Below, one piece after another: positions 1 to 9,467 of a stretch of 64,000 nt of DNA (within the stretch, counting starts at the first letter, position 1; every line of letters begins with the position of its first letter). Under the pieces are notes generated by a model that saw only the letters and a program-made list of their open reading frames with translations, did not search any database and had not been told where the DNA came from. A program made the position numbers and the translations under genes. Source of the stretch: Oligoflexales bacterium (lineage in GTDB: Bacteria; Bdellovibrionota_B; Oligoflexia; Oligoflexales; RGVZ01); contig CANLUT010000006.1 in NCBI GenBank assembly GCA_947494335.1, positions 53,176 to 117,175 on the forward strand. The letters are read 5' to 3'.

Positions 1-628
1 CGTAAATGCCAGCGGTGCTCCCCAACGCCGTGCTCACCCACAAACCAGAGCTTTTATGCTCCTCAACGCGATCCGCCAGGCTAATGCGGTACCGTGTGGT
101 CGCCGCTGGATTTGCATTGGAATACAAGAAATCATTAAGAGCTGGGTCTGACATGCGTGGTGCCGAGCCGTCATTGGGAAGAATCTCAGCACGGACCCGA
201 CTCGCCTCTTTAAACGGAATGGAGTCGGTTTTTATCTTTGCCACGATATCGGCTAAACGATCAGCACCACCTGCGCATAAATAACCTACACTCGAGCCTG
301 ACGATCGAATACCAATTAACGTCATGTTGTTGGATTGGACGCGGTGACTTGCTGACAAGAGCGTTCCGTCACCTCCAAGAGTCAAAACAAACGCCGTATC
401 ACCATCAGGAGTCCAATCTTTCTTGTCGACATTCACTTCGCGAAAAGAAATTTTGACCTTGGTTAATTGCTCACGAGCACGCACTACAGTTTCCTGATGC
501 TCATCATGGCTCTGACGAATACGATTGTAATCCCATTCGGGCAATGAACCCTTTTGGAATTGGCTTTGATACCAAGCCCCGTGCCAGTCCCACGCTGAAG
601 TTTTTGTTACAAGAAGGACTTCTGCCAT
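1..628 (-). CDS. nadK: NAD kinase (NADK2/NADK3-like), C-terminus off the window
   Basis: Partial gene whose reading frame runs off the left edge; about 209 N-terminal residues are visible. NAD kinase phosphorylates NAD to NADP in the cytoplasm. Translation shows the signature GGDGT (about residues 85-89) that binds the phosphates, a following SSGSSVGYL stretch, an LNDFLYSNANPAA segment (about 165) in place of the bacterial NE motif, and VSTALGSTAG (about 199-208), the family's conserved Thr/Gly loop. The long insert before GGDGT and the 'LND..PAA' wording resemble the mitochondrial NADK2/plant NADK3 branch more than the ordinary bacterial NadK. I chose the ATG at 628. The frame stays open upstream and the Shine-Dalgarno site is weak (AGAGG about 13 nt away), so an earlier TTG is possible. 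Confidence 0.8.
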   Translation of the reverse strand, partial: MAEVLLVTKTSAWDWHGAWYQSQFQKGSLPEWDYNRIRQSHDEHQETVVRAREQLTKVKISFREVNVDKKDWTPDGDTAFVLTLGGDGTLLSASHRVQSNNMTLIGIRSSGSSVGYLCAGGADRLADIVAKIKTDSIPFKEASRVRAEILPNDGSAPRMSDPALNDFLYSNANPAATTRYRISLADRVEEHKSSGLWVSTALGSTAGIY

Positions 629-790
629 GATTAAGAAAACACCTCTTGGCCACGATGGCCTGCTCAACCGATTGCATACAAACGCACGAAGAACAAGACT
701 GGTGAAAACTCCGCACCATGCATAGTTTTACCTGAGTCCCGCTCCTATTTCATCAAATTTATGAGCAGGAAAGGCAGTGAAATCGTCGGA

Positions 791-1723
791 TTAGGATCTT
801 AAATGCTCTTTGAGGAATTTAACGGCAGCACCAACTTCCTTCTCATCAAAAAGGAACGTTGCAACATGTCCGAAGGTGACCTCCAGATATTCAACCACAA
901 CACCTTTTGCCCGTAGCTTATCCACCAGTTGTCGCGACTGCTCAACCTCGACGACCCAATCCAGCTTCCCATGATATAGAAAAGTTGGGGGAAGACCCTG
1001 GCGCACATACGTTACGGGAGATGCACTACGGTAGATTTCAGGAATCTTCGCAGGCGGCTCACCGAAAAACGCCTCGTAGTACTTGTTGTAATTTCCGCCC
1101 GTCAGATCAGTGGGCGAGCCACCGGCTGCAATGGCTTTTACATCCAATGACCGTGGAGGGTCTTTTAAAACGCCATCAGTTCCAAATGAAAAAACCTTCG
1201 CAGCTGGTGGGCGAGAATCATCAAGCCCATCTGATGGCTTGGTGAATCCACCCATCAGTGCCAAGTGAGCTCCCGCCGAATAGCCAAAAAGACAGAGTCG
1301 CTCCGCATCAACACCCAAGGCCCCAGCATTACCCTTGAGCCAACGGATGGCATCTTTGGTATCAATCACCGGAGCAGGGAAACGATGAGCGGGTGCCAGG
1401 CGATAATTAATATTGAGTGCCGCAATTCCTGACTGCGCTAATCGAGACGCCACTGCATCCATGTCTTTTTTGTCACCCTTATACCAACCCCCACCATGGA
1501 TGACGATACAGGCTGGCGTCTTCCTATCTTTAGCGAGATCACCACGCTCGGCAGGATACCAATCGGCCTTCAATTTGACCCCGGTGCGCTCCGCATAAAT
1601 AAGGTCCTTGGTCACCTTAGTTGTAACGTCTGCTGTCTTGGCAGTGACGCAACTCACAGTGAGGACTGCTCCCCATAACAAACCCAAGCCCTGTAGTCCT
1701 TGAAAACTTGTCTTCGCATTCAT
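791..1723 (-). CDS. Exported alpha/beta hydrolase, esterase/lipase type
   Basis: 310 residues. The N-terminus (about 1-29) is a signal sequence; a cysteine at 25 gives a weak lipobox (TVSC), so it may be a lipoprotein. The core is an HSL/BD-FAE-like carboxylesterase: oxyanion-hole motif HGGGW (76-80), nucleophile elbow GYSAG with Ser149, then an Asp in a 'GKLDWVV' segment and a His in 'FGHVA', completing a plausible catalytic triad. The enzyme should hydrolyse small ester substrates in the periplasm or at the outer membrane; the substrate is unknown. The ATG is preceded by AGGAAGG at normal distance. It stands between nadK and the PpiD-like gene without an obvious operon partner. Confidence 0.85.
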   Translation of the reverse strand: MNAKTSFQGLQGLGLLWGAVLTVSCVTAKTADVTTKVTKDLIYAERTGVKLKADWYPAERGDLAKDRKTPACIVIHGGGWYKGDKKDMDAVASRLAQSGIAALNINYRLAPAHRFPAPVIDTKDAIRWLKGNAGALGVDAERLCLFGYSAGAHLALMGGFTKPSDGLDDSRPPAAKVFSFGTDGVLKDPPRSLDVKAIAAGGSPTDLTGGNYNKYYEAFFGEPPAKIPEIYRSASPVTYVRQGLPPTFLYHGKLDWVVEVEQSRQLVDKLRAKGVVVEYLEVTFGHVATFLFDEKEVGAAVKFLKEHLRS

Positions 1724-1822
1724 CTGAGGACACCTTCCTTCATTTCGCTAAAAACAAAAGGGACAGAGTTTTGTTTCAACATCTGCCCCCACTTTACTTA
1801 CAACCCAAGTGACGCCTTAGAA

Positions 1823-3421
1823 TCACCCGCCACTGTCATCACTAGTTGAACGACCAAGGGCGAGATATTCTGGATTTTCCCAGATCTTACCTTTTTCCTC
1901 CAGTTCCTTGCGCAGAGCTCGTTCGTAAGATGTCATCAGCGCGTAACCAGCGTTTGACGCAGCAGTCTGAGCAAGCTCAGTCTGTTTTTTGCCGTCAAGC
2001 TTGGCAGGATCAGCTTCCGTTCGAGACTTCAGCTTCAGAATCACCTTGCTGCCACTAACATCAAAAACTTTACCGGCGAGATCTCCCACCTTGGAGAGCC
2101 CCATGGCTGCATCAACCAATAACGCATCTCCACCCACTTTAGGTAGGCTGCTTGCACCTGCAGCCACCGACCCACTCGACTCCCATTTGGCGCCTAGCTC
2201 CGTCAAGAGGGCGTCGACGCTTTTCCCTGCCTTTGCATCCGCTAGAATCGCATCAGCCTTTGCCTGAAGCAGCGCTGGAGCGCGCTCTTGCTGAAGCAAC
2301 TTCTTTGCAATCTCAGCGGTTGCTTGCTCGAGGGTTGTTGTCTTGTCTGCCTGCTTTTCTTCAACTTTAATTACATGAAATCCAAATGGTGACTCAACGA
2401 CACCCGAGATTTGCCCCGCCGGAAGATTGAATGCAGCCTCAGAAAACTCGGGCACCATGTCTTCTCGTTTGAAAAAACCAAGGTCTCCGCCTCTGGATTT
2501 TCCTGACGCTTCATCCGTCAAACTAGAGGCCAATTTGGCAAAGTCAGCCCCGGGAGCTTTGACCTGACGCAGCGCGTCTTCAGCCCGTTTCTTGGCGTCA
2601 TCTTTTGTGCGCAACGCTCCGGCACCAGATGCATTTCGCGCACCACTGAATGACACGAGAATGTGACGGGCTTTGACACGTTCTTTAGTATTGAACTCAG
2701 ATGAATGCGTGTCGTAATAGGTTTTGACTTTAGCCTTGCCTGCGTCATCGAGGAACTTTGTGACATCCTCAGACGATACGGCGATTTTCACCATGGATGG
2801 CTCAATCTTCAAATAATCAACGTCAAACTTTGTTTCTGAAATCTGATAGTCCAGGGCCGCTGCCTTTTTGGAAACGTAGGCAATACTGTTAACAAACTGG
2901 CGAAAATTCTGCACGGTGATACTACGACGGATCTCGTTAGAAAACGAAGCTTCCGTGTAACGCTGCGACCTGAGGTAATTGCTAAAAGCTTGGCTGCTGA
3001 ATTTTCCGTTTTCGTCCTGAAACGCTTTGGCGTCTTTCAGCATCTTAACAACATCGTCTTCCTGAGCTTCGACACCGGCCCGGAGCGCAGCCTGATACAA
3101 CACGCGTTCATCAACAAGCTGCCGCATCACGTAACGCGGGATTTCACCACTGATGGAGTCAAATCCGTCCTGATACTGCTGTTGAAACCGCTGTCTCATT
3201 TGAGAATATGCACGCTGAAACTCAGTGGCAGTGATCTTATCACCAGCAACTTTCGCAGCACTTCCTGAGACCATCATCCCGCCTCCATCCTGGGGCGTAC
3301 AAATCCCGAAGAAAACCATGGCAAAAGCCGCCAACGTTAACAGGAAATAGGCCCCGGAGTTCTGCAGCAATTTTTTACGGTCCATTTCCCCGCTTAATAC
3401 TTTGTCTTTCCAACGCAACAT
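1823..3421 (-). CDS. ppiD: PpiD/SurA-like membrane-anchored peptidyl-prolyl isomerase
   Basis: 532 residues. A short cytoplasmic N-terminus is followed by one transmembrane anchor (roughly 18-38), then a SurA-type N-terminal chaperone region and a parvulin (PPIC) rotamase domain. The rotamase domain contains ARHILVSF, RGGDLGFF and SPFGFHVIKVE, the typical parvulin landmarks. Proteins of this type help outer-membrane and periplasmic proteins fold after leaving Sec. I prefer the ATG at 3421, which has GGGAGAA about 8 nt upstream; a TTG at 3454 would add 11 residues but its purine tract sits too close. The gene is divergent from mreB and probably shares the intergenic promoter region. Confidence 0.85.
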   Translation of the reverse strand: MLRWKDKVLSGEMDRKKLLQNSGAYFLLTLAAFAMVFFGICTPQDGGGMMVSGSAAKVAGDKITATEFQRAYSQMRQRFQQQYQDGFDSISGEIPRYVMRQLVDERVLYQAALRAGVEAQEDDVVKMLKDAKAFQDENGKFSSQAFSNYLRSQRYTEASFSNEIRRSITVQNFRQFVNSIAYVSKKAAALDYQISETKFDVDYLKIEPSMVKIAVSSEDVTKFLDDAGKAKVKTYYDTHSSEFNTKERVKARHILVSFSGARNASGAGALRTKDDAKKRAEDALRQVKAPGADFAKLASSLTDEASGKSRGGDLGFFKREDMVPEFSEAAFNLPAGQISGVVESPFGFHVIKVEEKQADKTTTLEQATAEIAKKLLQQERAPALLQAKADAILADAKAGKSVDALLTELGAKWESSGSVAAGASSLPKVGGDALLVDAAMGLSKVGDLAGKVFDVSGSKVILKLKSRTEADPAKLDGKKQTELAQTAASNAGYALMTSYERALRKELEEKGKIWENPEYLALGRSTSDDSGG

Positions 3422-3601
3422 CGAGCCGTTCTCCCTGAGTAATAACTTTGACAACTCTCTTCCAACTCTAAAAGTTGCCTGATTTTGCTGGGTTTTGTCT
3501 AACTATTTATTTTCCAAGGAGCTAGTGTCTACTATTTAATCAAGAGGGCTAAAAAAATTCCTCAAAGCTAGGTGGGAAAACCTGTTGCGCGTCTTGCGCG
3601 G

Positions 3602-3630
3602 TTGAGGTTTAATTTTTCCAAGCATAATAA
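3602..3630 (+). promoter_or_regulatory. Candidate sigma70 promoter of the mre operon
   Basis: A -35 box TTGAGG (3602-3607) is separated by exactly 17 nt from a -10 box TAATAA (3625-3630), placing transcription start near 3637, about 50 nt before the mreB ATG. A direct repeat TTGCGCG occurs twice just upstream (about 3585-3602). Read from sequence only. Confidence 0.5.
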
Positions 3631-3665
3631 GTGATGCACTCAAATTTACTGCATTAATTTTGTAA

Positions 3666-4724
<1,059 letters not shown>

Positions 4725-4746
4725 CCACTAACAGTGCGTCGTGTGC

Positions 4747-4792
4747 AGTGAAAGGGTCGTGGCTGACAAACGTTTAGCTTCGACCCTTCACT
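4747..4792 (+). promoter_or_regulatory. Stem-loop between mreB and mreC
   Basis: AGTGAAAGGGTCG (4747-4759) is the near-perfect reverse complement of CGACCCTTCACT (4781-4792), with a 21-nt loop and one bulged base. No U-tract follows, so it is unlikely to be an intrinsic terminator. It may protect the 3' end of mreB mRNA or mark a processing site that lets mreB be made in excess of mreC. Confidence 0.45.
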
Positions 4793-4833
4793 TCGAGTGG
4801 CAAGAAACTCAGGGAACAGAGAGCAGGTTTTAA

Positions 4834-5724
4834 ATGAGTCAAAAACGCTTACGCTTCTGGTTGATGGTCGCCGCCGTTTTCATTGCGCCTCTGATGTTTT
4901 TTTCCACCCAGTTTACACCTTGGACTGAGGGCACAGCCTCCCGCACCGCATCTCTAGTTCAGGACGTGTCATATCCATTTGCGTGGGCGTGGCACGAATT
5001 ATCGACGGGGATTGAAAATGCGTGGGAACGGTATTTTGACCTTTCTGGCAAGTCGAAGCAAAACTTTGAATTGAAGAGAGACGTAACAGAGCTGCGAACT
5101 CGCCTGTTGGACTACGATGAGCGGCTAAACGAAGTCAACCGCCTGCGGCAGCTACTTGGATTCACACAGTCTATTCCCGATAAGTTTGTGGCTGCAGAAG
5201 TTTTTACGGGACAACGCTCGTTACCGTTCAAAACAATTCGTATTGCCAAAGGCAGCATGGATGGCATCAAAGTTGGCATGCCAGTTGTCTCCTCAAATGG
5301 AATTGTCGGCAAAGTCATTCGTGCCGGTTTTAAGTTTTCAGATGTGCAGCTGATTGTGGACTACGATTCAAATGTTGACGTACTCGTGCAGCGCAACAGA
5401 ATCCGCGGCGTCTTGGGTGGCTATGCCAACGAAAGCTGCCGTCTCACACTTCAGCGCAGTGCCGAAGTTCGAATTGGCGATACCCTTGTCACATCAGGAA
5501 TTGTTGGCAGTTTTCCGAAAGGCCTTCCGGTCGGCAAAGTCATTCGAATTAGCTTTGAAACCGACAACGTCAGTCAGGTGATCACCGTAGAGCCGTGGGT
5601 CGATCATAGAAGGCTTGAAGAGGTTATAGTTCTGCTGCGCGATGATCCGGAGCTTTCACGCATTGCCGAGGCCGGTGGTGCTGACTGGATCGAAACGTCG
5701 ACCAACCCGGCTGCGGGTGGCTAA
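4834..5724 (+). CDS. mreC: Rod shape-determining protein MreC
   Basis: 296 residues. One N-terminal transmembrane helix (about 8-25), a coiled-coil stretch (roughly 70-115, rich in Leu, Arg and Glu), then the periplasmic MreC beta domains (for example VSSNGIVGKVI, VLGGYANESC, GDTLVTSGIVGSFPKGLPVG, the most conserved part of the family). MreC is the periplasmic scaffold that activates PBP2-RodA. The length is typical. It lies 109 nt after mreB and 21 nt before mreD. Confidence 0.95.
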   Translation: MSQKRLRFWLMVAAVFIAPLMFFSTQFTPWTEGTASRTASLVQDVSYPFAWAWHELSTGIENAWERYFDLSGKSKQNFELKRDVTELRTRLLDYDERLNEVNRLRQLLGFTQSIPDKFVAAEVFTGQRSLPFKTIRIAKGSMDGIKVGMPVVSSNGIVGKVIRAGFKFSDVQLIVDYDSNVDVLVQRNRIRGVLGGYANESCRLTLQRSAEVRIGDTLVTSGIVGSFPKGLPVGKVIRISFETDNVSQVITVEPWVDHRRLEEVIVLLRDDPELSRIAEAGGADWIETSTNPAAGG

Positions 5725-5745
5725 ATATAGAAAGGCAAGTCTCTC

Positions 5746-6324
5746 TTGAATCTTGAGTTTGCACTAGAACAGCCAAACTTCACTGGGGCCGATGATCAGC
5801 GCCGCGGATGGTGGCCTATGCGACCTCACACCGGAGTCTTTTGGGCGGACATGCTTTGGGTCGTCGTCGTTGCTGCACTAGATACTCACATTATTCCCTC
5901 GCTCACCTCTGGCTCTTTGCCCTTCATGCTGATGACGCCGTGGTTGGTGGTGACATTTGTTGTTGCGCCCATGCACACGGCTTTTTTTGCACTGTTACTT
6001 GGAGGCTTGGCTATAGAGACAAGCTCTGGAGCACCGCGCGGAATGTATCTAACTGCTTATTGGGTTATCTTTGCAACCCTCGCGTTGTGCAGAAAAACAT
6101 TGTCATGGCGACATGCTGTGCCCTGGCTCGTGACTTTTTTCTTCTCGTCATTTTTCATTTCAAACTTTGAAAATGCGCTCATTTTTATTCGGAAAAATCC
6201 AGAGCAACTGGACTTCTTCCACTTCGCAAAACAGGTCGTCCGTGTCACTCTCTCGGTTGTTGTGGGCATGGCACTAGCTCAACCATGGATGGCAAGGTTT
6301 AAAGGGGAGAGCCCCTCCCTATGA
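5746..6324 (+). CDS. mreD: MreD-like integral membrane protein
   Basis: 192 residues with about five transmembrane segments from residue 30 onward and a soluble, fairly polar N-terminus. Sequence similarity to MreD is low, as usual for this family, so the call rests on size, topology and its place between mreC and mrdA. The start is uncertain: I use TTG at 5746, preceded by a modest AAAGG; an ATG at 5818 (MRPHTG...) would give about 168 residues, closer to the usual MreD length. Its stop overlaps the PBP2 start as ATGA, indicating translational coupling. Confidence 0.8.
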   Translation: MNLEFALEQPNFTGADDQRRGWWPMRPHTGVFWADMLWVVVVAALDTHIIPSLTSGSLPFMLMTPWLVVTFVVAPMHTAFFALLLGGLAIETSSGAPRGMYLTAYWVIFATLALCRKTLSWRHAVPWLVTFFFSSFFISNFENALIFIRKNPEQLDFFHFAKQVVRVTLSVVVGMALAQPWMARFKGESPSL

Positions 6325-8243
6325 AAAAAATCTTTCGTTCATCGCAGTTTCTGGTGGAGAGCCGTTTTTTTATAGCGAGCATCGTGATCGTTGGGGCTAT
6401 TCTGATTTTGTGGCTGCGGGTCTGGCATTTGCAGATCTACCGCGGAGACTACTACCGTAGAGTGTCCGAAAATAACCGTATTCGAAAAATTGAAATACCT
6501 GCGCCACGGGGTATCCTTTTTGATGCGCATGGCAAGGTCCTGCTTGGAAACACGCCGAGCTCCGACCTTATTGTGGTTCCTCAGTATATAAAAGATCGGG
6601 AAAAAACCTTCGACATCTTAGCGCGCTTACTCCACCAGCCTAAAGAGCTGTACGAGCGAAAATTCAAAGCCGCACGCGCACAACCCAGATTCATGCCCAT
6701 CACGATGCAGCGCAACCTGAGCCAGCATGAAGTCTCGATTATTGAGTCAAACAGACCATTTCTTCCAGGCGTTGAGATTCGAACCACAGCTCGTCGCGAG
6801 TACAACAAAGACATATCGCCTCACATGCTTGGCTACCTTGGGGAAGTTAATCCAACTCAGATCGATGATCTCAACGCAAAAAACCGCGATAATCCATACA
6901 TGATTGGTGATCTTGTCGGGAAACAAGGACTGGAAGCGCGACTTGAAAAATATATTCGCGGGCGTCGCGGATATAAAGTCATTCAAGTGGACGCATTTGG
7001 ACGCGCCTCAAACCCCTCCAAACAAGACTGGGTTCTTCCGATGGTACCAGCACACCCTGGTGCTAACGTGGAGTTGACCATCGACCTTGAACTACAGGAG
7101 TCAGTCGGCCAGGCCTTTAGCGGTAAAAACGGAGCCGTCATTGTCATGGATCCACGTTCGGGTGCAATCCTTGCCATGACAAGTCAGCCAAGCTGGGATC
7201 CATACATGTATCAGAGAGGCATGACAGTCGAAGAGTTCCGCGCGCTCACCTTGGATCCTCTCCATCCATTCATGGATAAAACCACTGGCGGTGAGTACCC
7301 TCCGGGCTCAACGTATAAAGCGGTCGTTGCCTTGGCTGGACTTGAAGAGAATGCTATCAACTCCTCGAAGTCATATTACTGCGGCGGTTCATTTTCTTTA
7401 GGCGCTCAAACATTTGGTTGTCATAAAAAAGAAGGACACGGATGGGTCAATCTTCGATCGGCTTTGATGCAGTCATGTGACGTCTACTTTTACCATTTGG
7501 GCATTGAACTTGGAGTTGATCGCATCGCAAAGTATGCCCGCGCGCTGGGTCTTGGCTCAAAGCTTGGTCTTGAGCTAAATATGGAGCGTCCTGGACTTGT
7601 GCCAACAGAGGCCTGGAAGCTTGCTACGCACAAAGAAGCCTGGGCCACAGGAGAAACGCCACCCATTGCGATCGGGCAAGGTTACAACCTTGTAACCCCC
7701 CTACAGATGGCAAGCCTTTATGGCGCCATTGCCACCAAGGGACAGATCTGGAAACCTTATCTCATCAAAAGAATTTCGAGCCCTGTCGGTCAATTGATTG
7801 AGGAGCGACAACCCCAACTCATACGCACTACTGATGTCATCTCGCCAGGTAATTATGAGCTGGTTCGACAAGGACTCGAGGCGGTGGTTATGGACGACGA
7901 AGGCACAGGGAAAAAGGCAAGGGTTCCTGGAGTCACCGTAGCCGGCAAGACAGGTTCGGTGCAGGTTGTAAACCTTAAGAAAAATAAAAATCAAACCGAC
8001 GTATCCATTCTTTGGAAAGAGCACGCGATGTTTGCAAGCTTTGCACCATCCGAGGATCCTGAAGTTGTCGTAGCAGTTATTAGCGAGCATGATGACAAGG
8101 GCGGTGGCGGCGCGTCCGCAGCACCGGTTGCGGGTCATATACTAAATACTTTTTTCAAACTGAAAAATAGGCGCGCCAATCTCGCCAGCGGAGCAACTGC
8201 AAAACCAAATCCTGGCCCGGCAAAGGAAAAAACCTATGAGTGA
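6321..8243 (+). CDS. mrdA: Penicillin-binding protein 2, elongasome transpeptidase
   Basis: 640 residues. Class B PBP that cross-links peptidoglycan during cylinder growth together with RodA. An N-terminal membrane anchor (about 12-33) is followed by the PBP dimer/pedestal region and the transpeptidase domain. The active-site motifs are present: PPGSTYK with Ser330 and Lys333 (SxxK), SCD (QSCDVYF; the SxN position with Asp) and KTGS from Lys543. The C-terminal tail is short and basic. It overlaps mreD by 4 nt and rodA by 8 nt. Confidence 0.96.
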   Translation: MKKIFRSSQFLVESRFFIASIVIVGAILILWLRVWHLQIYRGDYYRRVSENNRIRKIEIPAPRGILFDAHGKVLLGNTPSSDLIVVPQYIKDREKTFDILARLLHQPKELYERKFKAARAQPRFMPITMQRNLSQHEVSIIESNRPFLPGVEIRTTARREYNKDISPHMLGYLGEVNPTQIDDLNAKNRDNPYMIGDLVGKQGLEARLEKYIRGRRGYKVIQVDAFGRASNPSKQDWVLPMVPAHPGANVELTIDLELQESVGQAFSGKNGAVIVMDPRSGAILAMTSQPSWDPYMYQRGMTVEEFRALTLDPLHPFMDKTTGGEYPPGSTYKAVVALAGLEENAINSSKSYYCGGSFSLGAQTFGCHKKEGHGWVNLRSALMQSCDVYFYHLGIELGVDRIAKYARALGLGSKLGLELNMERPGLVPTEAWKLATHKEAWATGETPPIAIGQGYNLVTPLQMASLYGAIATKGQIWKPYLIKRISSPVGQLIEERQPQLIRTTDVISPGNYELVRQGLEAVVMDDEGTGKKARVPGVTVAGKTGSVQVVNLKKNKNQTDVSILWKEHAMFASFAPSEDPEVVVAVISEHDDKGGGGASAAPVAGHILNTFFKLKNRRANLASGATAKPNPGPAKEKTYE

Positions 8244-9447
8244 CGTCAATGATAAGTCAAATCACTCGCCAACTATGGTCAGTGAGCCCGTTCTTCTTGT
8301 ACCCGGGCAAGAGATCCGCGAGCCAAGACTTCTTTGGTCACGAGTGATCATCGGTATCATGTTTGCTCTGATCATCATGGGCATGACTAATTTATACAGT
8401 GCAGCCATGGGAACCGGGCTCTTCTGGTCGCAGCTTAAAAACCTCGCCATAGCTTTGATCGCTTTTTTTGTTTGTGGCTGGGTCATCCCACCAAGACACT
8501 ACAATACCTACGCGTACTGGATTTTTGGCCTCGTATGCATGTTACTCATCTTGGTGGATATTATGGGCGGCATCGCCATGGGAGCGCAACGCTGGCTAAA
8601 AATCGGCCCCATCGTCTTTCAGCCTTCCGAGTTAGCAAAGGTGGCCGTTGCTATGGTCGTGGCCAAATTCTTTCACACTTCAAGGCTCTCAAGACCCTAC
8701 AGCCTTCGCGATCTTTTGCCACTGGGTGCCATTATTGGCGCGGCGTTCGTATTGATCTTTGCTCAGCCTGACTTTGGGACTGCAGGCGTCTGCGCACTGA
8801 TCGCCGCTTGTCAGCTCGCATTCGTGCGCGTAAACGGCAAAAGCTTGGGAATCGTCATTGTGACGATGCTCGTATTGCTCGTCGTTGCTTGGTTTTTTGT
8901 TCTGCACGACTATCAGAAGCTTCGGGTTCTAAACCTCATTTATCCAGAAATGGACCGCAGTGGAACAGGGTACAACGCATTGCAGAGTTTTATCGCCATT
9001 GGTAGCGGCAAGTTCTTCGGTAAAGGATTTCTGGAAGGAACTCAGACGCAGCTCCAGTTTCTACCGGCTAGACACACTGACTTTATCTTTGCTGTTTTTA
9101 CTGAAGAGCATGGGTTTTTAGGAGCCACTATCCTGTTTGGGCTTTTTGTAACGCTCGTATATATGGGGCTAGCAATTGCCAAACATGGAAAGGATATTTT
9201 TTCATCCATGCTAGCCATCGGCATGACCGCCATCATTTTCGTCTCGTTCATGATTAATACATCGATGGTGCTTGGCTTATTCCCAGTTGTGGGAGTTCCA
9301 TTGCCATTCTTCTCATACGGAGGGACGGCTATGATCATGTTCTGCTCAAGTCTTGGAATCTTGATTGGAATTGAGCGTGATAGTCTTGATCTATTCAGAA
9401 AGACACATCCATTCAATATTGGTAGCAACGGTAAAGCGATCAAGTAA
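8236..9447 (+). CDS. rodA: RodA, SEDS peptidoglycan glycosyltransferase
   Basis: 403 residues, about ten transmembrane helices. SEDS polymerase that makes glycan strands from lipid II for PBP2. Conserved family segments include QPSELAK, AQPDFGTA, LPARHTDFIFAVFTEE and the C-terminal GVPLPFFSYGGTAM. The protein begins inside the last codons of mrdA, so the PBP2-RodA pair is translationally coupled. The cytoplasmic N-terminal extension of about 30 residues is somewhat long. Confidence 0.96.
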   Translation: MSDVNDKSNHSPTMVSEPVLLVPGQEIREPRLLWSRVIIGIMFALIIMGMTNLYSAAMGTGLFWSQLKNLAIALIAFFVCGWVIPPRHYNTYAYWIFGLVCMLLILVDIMGGIAMGAQRWLKIGPIVFQPSELAKVAVAMVVAKFFHTSRLSRPYSLRDLLPLGAIIGAAFVLIFAQPDFGTAGVCALIAACQLAFVRVNGKSLGIVIVTMLVLLVVAWFFVLHDYQKLRVLNLIYPEMDRSGTGYNALQSFIAIGSGKFFGKGFLEGTQTQLQFLPARHTDFIFAVFTEEHGFLGATILFGLFVTLVYMGLAIAKHGKDIFSSMLAIGMTAIIFVSFMINTSMVLGLFPVVGVPLPFFSYGGTAMIMFCSSLGILIGIERDSLDLFRKTHPFNIGSNGKAIK

Positions 9448-9467
9448 CTGTCAGAGTTTTAAAATTC

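Noticed and set aside
6-284. Plus-strand frame at the left edge
   Set aside because: It overlaps the NAD kinase gene, whose motifs are unmistakable on the other strand.
7701-8138. Antisense frame of 145 codons opposite mrdA
   Set aside because: Shadow of the PBP2 gene; no recognisable protein features.
9042-9443. Antisense frame of 133 codons opposite rodA
   Set aside because: Shadow of a membrane-protein gene; no start signal or family match.
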